Shown: piece by piece, positions 26,872-36,262 of the stretch
Position numbering within the stretch: the stretch's first letter is position 1
How the letters are laid out: every line of letters starts with the position of its first letter
Assembly: GCA_002163155.1 (NCBI GenBank)
Contig: MAAO01000004.1
Location: 496,001 to 560,000 of the forward strand
Direction: 5' to 3'
Source of the DNA: Halobacteriovorax marinus
GTDB taxonomy: Bacteria; Bdellovibrionota; Bacteriovoracia; Bacteriovoracales; Bacteriovoracaceae
Length of the DNA: 64,000 nt
The notes under the pieces: model-generated
Told to the model about the DNA's origin: nothing
The model's database searches: none
The model's input: the letters and a program-made list of their open reading frames with translations, nothing else
Position numbers and translations under genes: made by a program

Positions 26872-27411
26872 TTAGTCATTCAATTCAAATTTAAAGTCTA
26901 GAATATGAACACTAGCAACATTTTCCCCAAACCTTTTCGCGGACTGAAAGACGCTCTTGCGCGAAGCCTCAAGAGCGGCATGGTCCAGTCTCTCGTAACT
27001 ACTACTTTGCAAGACTTTGACACTTAGAACTTTTCCAAAAGGATTCAGTTGCACCTCGACTTGCACAATTCCCTCTTCTACAAATATACGTGATTTATAG
27101 GGATAGTTTGGAACCACTCGATTTAGAATTTTTGAAGAGGTTATTGCTCCCTTATCTCTTTTAAGACTTGGAGCTGAAGACTTACTTTTCCTTTTAACTT
27201 TAGCTTTAGAGGCCTTCAACTTGTTTTTTTTCTTCGCCTGAAAAGTATTCTTTTTTACTTTAAACTGATTTATTTGAACTCTAAACCCGCTCTTACCAGA
27301 GCTCACTTCAACTTTAGGAACCTTTGAAATTAAACTCCAAGGTGCCACGAAGAGAACTCCATGGCACAGTACTGATATGATTAAAGAAATGGTAAAAGTT
27401 CTATAATTCAA
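26872..27411 (-). CDS. tonB: TonB-like energy transducer
   Basis: Short TonB-like protein (179 residues). One N-terminal membrane segment (about 7-25), then a lysine-rich linker (KAKVKRKSKSS) in place of the usual Pro-rich stretch, and a TonB C-terminal domain from about 95: NRVVPNYPYKSRIFVEEGIV and VEVQLNPFGKVLSVKVLQSS. It should couple inner-membrane energy to the receptor encoded just upstream. The stop/start overlap with the receptor gene is four bases (ATGA). No exbB/exbD genes are in this operon, so it must use motor proteins coded elsewhere. Confidence 0.88.
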   Translation of the reverse strand: MNYRTFTISLIISVLCHGVLFVAPWSLISKVPKVEVSSGKSGFRVQINQFKVKKNTFQAKKKNKLKASKAKVKRKSKSSAPSLKRDKGAITSSKILNRVVPNYPYKSRIFVEEGIVQVEVQLNPFGKVLSVKVLQSSSYERLDHAALEASRKSVFQSAKRFGENVASVHILDFKFELND

Positions 27412-29201
27412 ATTTCAAATTTCCAAGTGAGTAGATAATTTCGACCAGGAGTTCCAAATCCATTTACTTGCTCGTAAGACTTATCTAGTAAATTACCTAG
27501 TTTTAAAGAGAGAGAATCCCCACTTGTAAAATCATAGCGCGCACGGATATCAAAGAGAGTATAAGAAGAAAGAACGATGGTATCAAAGTCACTATTTTCT
27601 CTTTCTCCAACGTATTGCATATCAATAGAAGTTTTAAATTGATCATTAAATCTCCAACCAGTAGTGGCACTAAGTTTCTCTCTTGGTCTTCTCGCAAGAT
27701 AATTCCCACTTTGATTTGGAGACTTGTTAATGGCCCTAAGTAAAGTCCCACTTAGCTTCCAATCAAGTTGAGAAAACTCACCTTCCCAATTTGCTTCAAC
27801 TCCAGTTGATCTCGCTTTAAATGTATTTACGTACTTACTAGATGCGGAATCAAAATCAATAACATTATTGTATTCATCTCTAAAGACGGTTATTTCAACA
27901 ATTGAGGAGAAAATGATTTGGGAAATAGATAAGTCATAACTCTTGCTCTCAGTAGGTTTGAGCTTCTCATTTCCAAAAGTACTATAGAGTTGATAAAGAC
28001 TAGGGCTTTTAAATCCAGTTGCGATATTTGCTTTTAAAGTCGTTTTCTTAAAAATCTTTAAAGATCCTCCTACTTTATAAACAAATTGATCTTCGTAATC
28101 CTTCTCTTTAGTCCAACGAACTCCTGCTTGAAAACTTATTTTACTTAGTCTGAAGTGAGTATTTACAAAAGCAGCGCTCGATTCAAACCTTTTTTTATTT
28201 GTAATGGTTTCAATAGTTGCGAGAGTGTTCTCATATTCTAAACCATTTAGAATCGTTAGTTTTTCATTTATATATAATGGATTCTCTAATTCAATCTTCT
28301 TCGTTTTAGAAACAAGTCTGGAAAGTGCAAAAGAGTTAGATAAACGATCAGATTTGCTATAAGTAGTTTTTAACTTTGGAATCCAAGTATCATTAACTTT
28401 CTTTTCATAACTTACGAGAGCAGTTACTTGAGAGTCTCTTCCAACATAATCAGTTTTATCACTTGTTGCCGCATCGAAATCACTCTCTGCCTTTACTCCA
28501 CGAATAGAAAGCTCCAACTTATCTGTTTTGAAAACTTTCTTCTCAGCTTTAAAAGATGCCGTTAGATTATTCATCCCATCTTTATCTGCCATGATCGTTC
28601 GGCTTTCATTATAAGAAGAAATTCCCTCTACATCATGAAAACTTAAACCCATTGAATATTTTAATTTCTTTCCACTATTTGTAGAAGTAAAACTTGCACG
28701 CTTATTCTTGTAACTTCCATATGCCAATGACCCTCTTGCAGAAGGAGAAGTATTTGGACTCTTAGTGGTGATTTTTATAACTCCGGCCATGGCGTCAGAA
28801 CCATAGAGAACGCTTTGAGAACCTTTTAAGATTTCAACTTTTTCAACATTCACTAAATCAATATGATCTAAAATTGCTGCGCCACCCACTGAGCTTCTAT
28901 CATTATATTCAACACCATCAATAATAATAAGAGTGTAGCTAGAATCAGCTCCTCGTAAAAAAAGTGACGTTGATTTTCCATAAGCACCATTAGAGTTAAT
29001 AAACAGACCTGATTTTTTTTCAATAAGTTCTGTTAGGTTAGTAGACTGAGACTGAGAAATTTCTTCATGATCGATAACGACTACACTACTGGTGGTCTGA
29101 TCTTTAGACATGATCACTCTTTCTGCGGTCACTAAAATGGGCTGATTTGCCAAAATGGCGGGACTAAAACTTAGGCACAGGAGTGCTAACTTCTTTTTCA
29201 T
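27408..29201 (-). CDS. btuB: TonB-dependent outer-membrane receptor, BtuB-like
   Basis: Outer-membrane barrel for vitamin B12 import (597 residues). Signal peptide about 1-18. A TonB box is likely at about 20-28 (QPILVTAERV, compare DTLVVTA). The plug domain has SLFLRGADSSYTLIIIDGVE and DAMAGVIKITTK. About 440 residues of barrel follow, and the C-terminus (YEQVNGFGTPGRNYLLTWKF) closely follows the terminal strand of BtuB and ends in Ile after an aromatic. Size matches BtuB, which is smaller than siderophore receptors. The leader carries a probable cobalamin riboswitch. Confidence 0.88.
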   Translation of the reverse strand: MKKKLALLCLSFSPAILANQPILVTAERVIMSKDQTTSSVVVIDHEEISQSQSTNLTELIEKKSGLFINSNGAYGKSTSLFLRGADSSYTLIIIDGVEYNDRSSVGGAAILDHIDLVNVEKVEILKGSQSVLYGSDAMAGVIKITTKSPNTSPSARGSLAYGSYKNKRASFTSTNSGKKLKYSMGLSFHDVEGISSYNESRTIMADKDGMNNLTASFKAEKKVFKTDKLELSIRGVKAESDFDAATSDKTDYVGRDSQVTALVSYEKKVNDTWIPKLKTTYSKSDRLSNSFALSRLVSKTKKIELENPLYINEKLTILNGLEYENTLATIETITNKKRFESSAAFVNTHFRLSKISFQAGVRWTKEKDYEDQFVYKVGGSLKIFKKTTLKANIATGFKSPSLYQLYSTFGNEKLKPTESKSYDLSISQIIFSSIVEITVFRDEYNNVIDFDSASSKYVNTFKARSTGVEANWEGEFSQLDWKLSGTLLRAINKSPNQSGNYLARRPREKLSATTGWRFNDQFKTSIDMQYVGERENSDFDTIVLSSYTLFDIRARYDFTSGDSLSLKLGNLLDKSYEQVNGFGTPGRNYLLTWKFEI

Positions 29202-29221
29202 ACTTCCTCCGAGGGAATTGG

Positions 29222-29342
29222 TTTTATCAAGAAAGCGGATCGGACTTATGAATTACTTCAATTACCGTTGCCGGACAGCACTAGAATCTCACTAGTTTCA
29301 CAATTTCTTGAATGTTCTACTCTTAAGTTAGGCAGTCTTAAG
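29222..29342 (-). promoter_or_regulatory. Probable cobalamin riboswitch
   Basis: In the leader of btuB, on the - strand, the core reads in order: AAGAAATTGTGAAA (compare GGGAAGCCGGTGAAA), a short CTAG/CTAG stem, TGCTGTCCGGCAACGGTAA (the B12-box-like core, compare GCTGTCCCGCAACTGTAA), and then AAGTCCGATCC (compare AAGCCAGGATACC). A ribosome site GGAGGAAG follows just before the ATG, so B12 could block translation. The match is by eye and some positions differ from the consensus; the B12 uptake operon downstream supports it. Confidence 0.65.
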
Positions 29343-29448
29343 TTAATATTCAAGAAAATTCTTCTTTTAAAGATAAGTCTTACTATTTACCGCATGGAGC
29401 GTCACGAATTACCTTTCCACATTGAAAAAATTTATCTATATAGATCAA

Positions 29449-29742
29449 ATGAATGAATTAACTAAAGAATACTTTGTCATGGCCCAGGCGCAATTTTTTA
29501 TGTACTCGTCTAGAGCTGGCTTAAACCCCAATGAAATGCTGGAAAAGCTTCGTATGACCCATGATGACCTCTATGAGGAGCTTGGTGGTTACGCCTTAGA
29601 AAGAAAGCAATACAAGGCCCTACTTTATAAAGCTGGTATAAGAAAAACTGAAACTTATTTAGAAAAAGATAAGGAGGATCTACTAAAGAGTATTGATACC
29701 TCCGAACTCATTGCTGAGCTCGAAAGTCGTACGAGAAACTAG
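29449..29742 (+). CDS. Unknown small protein
   Basis: Unrecognised soluble helical protein of 97 residues, charged (TYLEKDKEDLLKS), with QAQFFMYSSRAGLNPNEMLEKL near the N-terminus. ATG 29449 is chosen over a TTG at 29422; neither has a ribosome site. It is divergent from btuB and its last four bases overlap the convergent lepB gene. Function unknown. Confidence 0.6.
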   Translation: MNELTKEYFVMAQAQFFMYSSRAGLNPNEMLEKLRMTHDDLYEELGGYALERKQYKALLYKAGIRKTETYLEKDKEDLLKSIDTSELIAELESRTRN

Positions 29743-30491
29743 AGAGCTGTTCCAATTCTCCATGGTCTAAAGTGGAATTCTTCTCGTGACCATGGATAAA
29801 CCATACTAAACCATACAAACATGGCCCTTCCTCTGATATTTCCAAAAGGAACATAACCCCAAACTCTGGAATCACTAGAGTAGTCTCTATTGTCCCCCAT
29901 TACGAAGAACTTGCCCTTTTCAACTTTAATTTTTGGAATATTTAGATGGTACGGCATACTATTATTAACAGCAGTTACAAACTTCTTACCGTTTAAATTT
30001 ACCTCTTCAAAGCTGATATTCTTGCGATCAAATTTTTCATCAAAGAGATCAATATATTTACTCTTTTCAACTGGCTTCGTTTCAATTAATTTTCCGTTGA
30101 GGTAAACTTTATTATTATAAACTTCAATCTCATCACCAGGAATACCAATGACTCTCTTTACGTAGAGAATATTCCTGTCTTTTGGATATCTAAAAACAAT
30201 GATATCCCCGCGCTCAGGGTGAGATGAATCCGTTAAGTATATTGGATCACCGAAGAGATCTGAGTAAGGTAGCTTAAACCCATAAGACATTTTATTAACT
30301 AAAATAAAATCACCGATGGCATTTGTTGGAAGTAAAGATCCAGAAGGTATGTGATTGGGCTCAAAGAATGAAGACTTAAAGGCAAAAACACTAACAATAA
30401 TGTAAATCCACGACAGTATTTCTTTTTTGATTTTAGTTAACTTTTCTACTGATGGATCAATAGGCTCTAGGGGCTGGTTATTTTCGTTCAT
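29739..30491 (-). CDS. lepB: Signal peptidase I
   Basis: Removes signal peptides from exported proteins at the inner membrane. One N-terminal membrane segment (about 25-41), then the catalytic Ser52 in IPSGSLLPT and Lys112 in YVKRVIGIPGDE, and GDNRDYSSDSRVWG (about 197-210). The active-site motif has Leu where most enzymes have Met (SGSM), a mild variant. Length 250 is normal. ATG 30491 follows AGGTGAG. Confidence 0.95.
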   Translation of the reverse strand: MNENNQPLEPIDPSVEKLTKIKKEILSWIYIIVSVFAFKSSFFEPNHIPSGSLLPTNAIGDFILVNKMSYGFKLPYSDLFGDPIYLTDSSHPERGDIIVFRYPKDRNILYVKRVIGIPGDEIEVYNNKVYLNGKLIETKPVEKSKYIDLFDEKFDRKNISFEEVNLNGKKFVTAVNNSMPYHLNIPKIKVEKGKFFVMGDNRDYSSDSRVWGYVPFGNIRGRAMFVWFSMVYPWSREEFHFRPWRIGTAL

Positions 30492-30605
30492 TTATCTCAC
30501 CTTTCAATTAGTACTCTGCCTATTCTAGTTGATTTAATAACATTCGTCATCTCTCAGATATTACCTAGTTTCAATAAGTTGAGTTAATAAATGGGCTATT
30601 GTAAA

Positions 30606-32375
30606 TTACTCGTTTTCGTCTAATACAAGTTCATCAAATTCTTGATCAGCTTTAGAAGTGTCATTCAATTCATAACCAAATTTCTTAACAATATCCTGGG
30701 CCGTAATAACTCCCACAACTTTCTTGTCATCGAGTCTACTTACTACAGGTAATCTAGAAATTTGGAATCTCTTTAATCTATGAAATGCAACCAAGAGTGA
30801 TTGATCAGGATAAATCTTTATGACTTTCTTTTCACAGAGATGTTCTAACTTCTTACTTCCCTCTTTTCTTCCGATGGCGGCACTCATATTAGATTTAGCT
30901 AGCATTCCTAGTAACCTTCCATTGTTTAAAATGGGGAAACCAGAAATTGTCGTGCCTTTAAGACTCTTGTAGGCTTCAGCTAAAGTAAGTGTAGAACTAA
31001 AACTTAGAACGTCGGTAATCATAGCATCTTCAACATTTAGCGATTCAAGAATTTCATTATCTTCATGACTTGGAAGATGAATTCCATCCTGCTCAGAAAT
31101 TAATTCATATACAGACTTATTTCCAAACTTACTAGAAATTGCGTAAGACGTAATATTAGCAATCATTAAAGGAAGAATAATATTGTAATCTCTAGTCAAT
31201 TCGAAAACCATAAGAATTGAAGTAAACGGCGCTCGAATCACGGCGGCAAAGAAAGCCCCCATTCCCACAAGGGCGTAAGCACCACTTACCGAGGTAATTT
31301 CAGGAAAGAAATTGGCACAAACAACACCAATGAAACTCCCCATTGTTGCGCCCATAAAAAGAGTTGGCATAAAGAGTCCACCACTCATACCACTTGAGTA
31401 ACAAATAGAAGTGGAAAGAAATTTCAAGACAAAGAGAGTGATCAAAATCTTGGGATCGAGAATTAAGGACAAGAGGGTATTTTCAAGAGTTCCCGTTCCA
31501 CTGCCAATAACTCCGGGGTGAATTTGACTTAAAAGACCAACACAAATAAACGCCATAAAGATAAAACTCAACCTATGATTATTCATGTAATTTCTATTAA
31601 AAAATCTCAGTTTTAATACTGTATTCATCCACAGAGGGCCTAGTACGGAGGCAGCCAAACCAATAATAAGATAGAAAATCAACTCTCTATTATCTATTAA
31701 TTGGTAGTGAAGTTGACTAAAAATTTCAGTGGTTCCTGTTATCATTTGGGAGGTGATTACAGCGATGACACTTGAGATAATTATAGATCCTAAAATTTTA
31801 GCATTTAGATCTCCTACAACTTCTTCCAGAGTAAAAACAACCGCAGAGATTGGTGTATGGAAAGCAGCAGCAATACCACTAGCACTCCCTACGGCAACAA
31901 GGGCCTGAACTCTTTTCTTTGAAAGTGAAAAGTAAGTTCCAAGAAATGAGCCTACACCGGACGCAATCGCCACAGTTGGACCCTCAAGTCCTAGAGAAAC
32001 TCCAGAGCCTAGAGAGAGAAGAGTCGTAAAAAATTTTCCAATCGTATCTTTAAGTGAAATTTTCCCATGAAAAACAGCCAGCGCAATTCTAACATTAGGA
32101 ACACCAGAGCCAGCTGTCCATGGAAGCTTTCTAGTTGTGAGCCAACCTGAAATTAAAATAGCAATCCCACCAAAGAGGAAACTCTCCCAGGTGAATGTAG
32201 TATTTGTTTTAAATATTTCTTTAAAAAAGACAACTCCAGAATGGAGAGCAATACCAACTAAGGCCGAAGAAAGTCCAACAATTAAGGTGAGAGCGAAGTA
32301 AGTCTTCTCTTCACTGGCAGAGTCTTTTAGTAACTTTCCTAGAAGGAGATATCTAACTTTTAAAAATGATTTCAT
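30606..32375 (-). CDS. ClC-type chloride channel/antiporter with CBS domains
   Basis: Inner-membrane ClC protein (589 residues). The anion filter motifs are GSGVP (89-93), GLEGPT with gating Glu131, and GGLFMPTLFMGA (about 335-346). Two C-terminal CBS domains (about 445-565; VEDAMITDVLSF and VVGVITAQDIV) should sense nucleotides or ionic state. Whether it is a channel or a Cl-/H+ exchanger cannot be told, as the internal proton-glutamate cannot be placed by eye. Single gene; follows groEL with a terminator between them. Confidence 0.93.
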   Translation of the reverse strand: MKSFLKVRYLLLGKLLKDSASEEKTYFALTLIVGLSSALVGIALHSGVVFFKEIFKTNTTFTWESFLFGGIAILISGWLTTRKLPWTAGSGVPNVRIALAVFHGKISLKDTIGKFFTTLLSLGSGVSLGLEGPTVAIASGVGSFLGTYFSLSKKRVQALVAVGSASGIAAAFHTPISAVVFTLEEVVGDLNAKILGSIIISSVIAVITSQMITGTTEIFSQLHYQLIDNRELIFYLIIGLAASVLGPLWMNTVLKLRFFNRNYMNNHRLSFIFMAFICVGLLSQIHPGVIGSGTGTLENTLLSLILDPKILITLFVLKFLSTSICYSSGMSGGLFMPTLFMGATMGSFIGVVCANFFPEITSVSGAYALVGMGAFFAAVIRAPFTSILMVFELTRDYNIILPLMIANITSYAISSKFGNKSVYELISEQDGIHLPSHEDNEILESLNVEDAMITDVLSFSSTLTLAEAYKSLKGTTISGFPILNNGRLLGMLAKSNMSAAIGRKEGSKKLEHLCEKKVIKIYPDQSLLVAFHRLKRFQISRLPVVSRLDDKKVVGVITAQDIVKKFGYELNDTSKADQEFDELVLDENE

Positions 32376-32473
32376 TACTTGTTACTTTTAATCCAATGAG
32401 TATAAAAAGACGTGATTTTGTTCATTCTAGGTAAAAGTTACTAACAAGGCTATAGGGAAAATTGGTCATTTGA

Positions 32474-32506
32474 ATAAAAAAAGGCCTGTAATTCTACAGG
32501 CCTTAA
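32474..32506 (-). terminator. Intrinsic terminator of groSL
   Basis: Stem AAGGCCTGT/ACAGGCCTT with a six-base loop, followed on the - strand by a run of seven Ts. It lies about 30 bases after the groEL stop codon. Confidence 0.88.
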
Positions 32507-32533
32507 TTATCTTTAAATTTTATTTAATAAGAA

Positions 32534-34210
<1,677 letters not shown>

Positions 34211-34238
34211 TTAATTTCTTCTACAACTAACTTCAATA

Positions 34239-34526
34239 TTACTGAAGTACTCCTAGAAGATCGTCTTCTTTCATAATTAAAAAATCTGTTCCTTCAACCT
34301 TAACTTCTGTTCCAGCATATTTACCGAAAAGAACCTTATCTCCAGACTTAACTTCTAAAGCTCTAAGAGATCCATCTTGGTTTCTATAACCTGGTCCAAC
34401 AGAAACAATTTCTCCCTGAACCGGTTTTTCTGCGTGATTATCAGGAATAATTATTCCACCAGCAGTTTTAGTTTCTTCTTCTATTCTTTTTACAAGAACT
34501 CTGTCTTGAAGTGGTCTTACCTGCAT
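34239..34526 (-). CDS. groS: Co-chaperonin GroES
   Basis: Ten-kDa lid of GroEL; 95 residues. The mobile loop [20 protein letters not shown] and the C-terminal [14 protein letters not shown] are canonical. A very strong ribosome site (AAGGAGG) precedes the ATG by four bases. No CIRCE inverted repeat (TTAGCACTC-type) is seen upstream. The leader holds TTGACA (34606-34611, - strand) and TATTAT (34587-34592), but the 13-base gap is too short for a standard sigma70 promoter. Confidence 0.97.
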   Translation of the reverse strand: MQVRPLQDRVLVKRIEEETKTAGGIIIPDNHAEKPVQGEIVSVGPGYRNQDGSLRALEVKSGDKVLFGKYAGTEVKVEGTDFLIMKEDDLLGVLQ

Positions 34527-35052
34527 GAGGCCTCCTTAAGGATTATGCATTCAATTATTTGTTATTACTTAGTTTCTTTGACAAAAATAATAGCGATTGA
34601 ACCACTGTCAAGGGTTGCCCGTCAAAAAAAATGCAAGATTTTTCAGGTGAACAAAACCCCCATCTCTAACCATCTGTAATTTAACACAAGGAAGATGCGT
34701 TAAAATTTTAACAAGCTGCTAGATGCCCTGCGGCTACTAGCATCTCAGCTTTAGAATAAATTATAGTTGATGAATTTATTGGCCTAAGTATTCCTTAAAA
34801 TTCAAATCCAAAAAATAACACCATTACAAAAATGGTCAATTTTTTTTTGTCAGTAGTCATCGAGACTCAAAGAAACCTCTTAATTCCACACAGAATTTTG
34901 CGCCCATAGTCTTCATTTTGCGTGAAGATTCTACAGGTTTTATTTATATTAAATTAAGTTATAAATCTGTGTGACTTCTATACACTAACTCTGTTTGCTT
35001 CAGTCATGGAACGACTAATTCACTACAACGATTGTAATTGAGAGTACTGCTA
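34527..35052. other. Divergent intergenic region between groES and the kinase gene
   Basis: About 520 bases without a gene. It contains the groES leader; a stem-loop AGCTG-CTA-GATGC/GCATC-T-CAGCT at 34714-34750; a smaller one TCTTCA/TGAAGA at 34910-34928; and a candidate + strand promoter, TTGCGT at 34918-34923 with TATTTA at 34941-34946 (17-base gap). No protein-like reading frame was seen. Confidence 0.5.
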
Positions 35053-36210
35053 ATGGAAAAAATTAAAGGAATAATTCACGACATCGCCAACAAGCTTACG
35101 ATTTCTAAATCAGTAAATAGAAAGCTTGAGAACCTTCTTGGAAAAGATCACAAGGAAGTTAAGCGACTTAAAAAGTCTCTTGAAGACAGTATCTTACTGC
35201 TAGACGACTTAAGAAAAAGCTCTAGCGATGAAAAGAAAAATCTCCCTCTAGAAAATATTCAAACATTGAAAGAGACAGAATATTTAAAAGTTCAATCTCT
35301 CATGTCTCTCTACGACATTGAAATCGAATATAGAAATGAAATTGACAATGATATTTGGATAAATCTAAACAGCTACTCAAGTGATAGAATCCTTTCTAAT
35401 TGTATTGATAATGCTAAACATGCAGGGGCCAAGAAAATTGTTATCGAATATCTTTTAAAAGGTAATCACATTCAATTAAAAATTAAAGATAATGGTATAG
35501 GAATGAGCCAAGATGTCCTTGAAAAAGTAGGTTTTGGGTACAGTTCTCAAACAGGCGACAATCACGGCATAGGAACACAAGTCATTCGCAATATGGTTCA
35601 AGAAGTTGGAGGTTCCGTTCAATGGCACTCTATTGAAGACCTAGGAACCTGCTGTAATATTAAGTTTAATATTGTTAAAGATGAGCAACAAATTGATATG
35701 AGAAAAGAAACATTGGTAAAAAGAATCAATCTTATATCTACACCTAATCTCATTGAAGAAAAGAAAATTCTTGTCGTCTCTCACTCTCCTACAGAGCTTG
35801 GAATTTGGGAGAACTTTCTCTCAAATATTGGAGCGCAAGTGGCTACAACCGAGTATGCGGAAGTGGCCATGAATCATATGTATAAGTATAAACCTGATTG
35901 TTTACTATTTAACAAGTCTCTCAAAGATATGAGCGCCAAAGCTTGGTTAAAAATTATCATGTCAGACCCCTCATTAATTGGAATTCCAAAAGTTCTCTAC
36001 GTTGAAGAAGATGAAAACTTAGACTTCCTAAAGAATATTCCCTTTGATGAGCTGGTTAACTTTACTCAATTTAATGAAAAGAACATTTATATGAAGTTAA
36101 AAACACTTTTTCAAAATCAAGAATTACAGAAACTAAAAAATACTGGTGACCAGATAGCTAGAGAGGGGGAGCATTTTTCAGTGAGTAATTCACAGAAAAA
36201 AGTTCTATAA
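35053..36210 (+). CDS. Hybrid histidine kinase with a degenerate receiver domain
   Basis: Soluble protein of 385 residues without a sensor domain. The H-box is at the very start (IIHDIANKLTISKS, His9), the HATPase domain follows with SNCIDNAKHAG (about 115-125), DNGIGM (about 145) and DNHGIGTQVI. A receiver-like domain occupies about 240-350. It lacks the receiver Asp residues: the acidic pair reads VVSHSP and the phosphoacceptor position reads LLFNKSL. A short polar tail follows. ATG 35053 gives the better N-terminus; an in-frame TTG at 35038 is also possible. The receiver may serve as a protein-binding platform. Convergent with polA across a shared terminator. Confidence 0.85.
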   Translation: MEKIKGIIHDIANKLTISKSVNRKLENLLGKDHKEVKRLKKSLEDSILLLDDLRKSSSDEKKNLPLENIQTLKETEYLKVQSLMSLYDIEIEYRNEIDNDIWINLNSYSSDRILSNCIDNAKHAGAKKIVIEYLLKGNHIQLKIKDNGIGMSQDVLEKVGFGYSSQTGDNHGIGTQVIRNMVQEVGGSVQWHSIEDLGTCCNIKFNIVKDEQQIDMRKETLVKRINLISTPNLIEEKKILVVSHSPTELGIWENFLSNIGAQVATTEYAEVAMNHMYKYKPDCLLFNKSLKDMSAKAWLKIIMSDPSLIGIPKVLYVEEDENLDFLKNIPFDELVNFTQFNEKNIYMKLKTLFQNQELQKLKNTGDQIAREGEHFSVSNSQKKVL

Positions 36211-36218
36211 TTGGGTAT

Positions 36219-36261
36219 TTTTTGGTCATGACATCTTTAACTAGGATGTCATGACCAAAAT
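36219..36261. terminator. Bidirectional terminator with a perfect 16-bp stem
   Basis: TTTTGGTCATGACATC pairs perfectly with GATGTCATGACCAAAA. A- and T-runs at both ends allow it to stop the kinase gene (+) and polA (-). Confidence 0.85.
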
Positions 36262-36262
36262 A

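Noticed and set aside
34527-34700. CIRCE operator or standard heat-shock promoter of groES
   Set aside because: No TTAGCACTC-type inverted repeat is present, and no well-spaced -35/-10 pair could be read.
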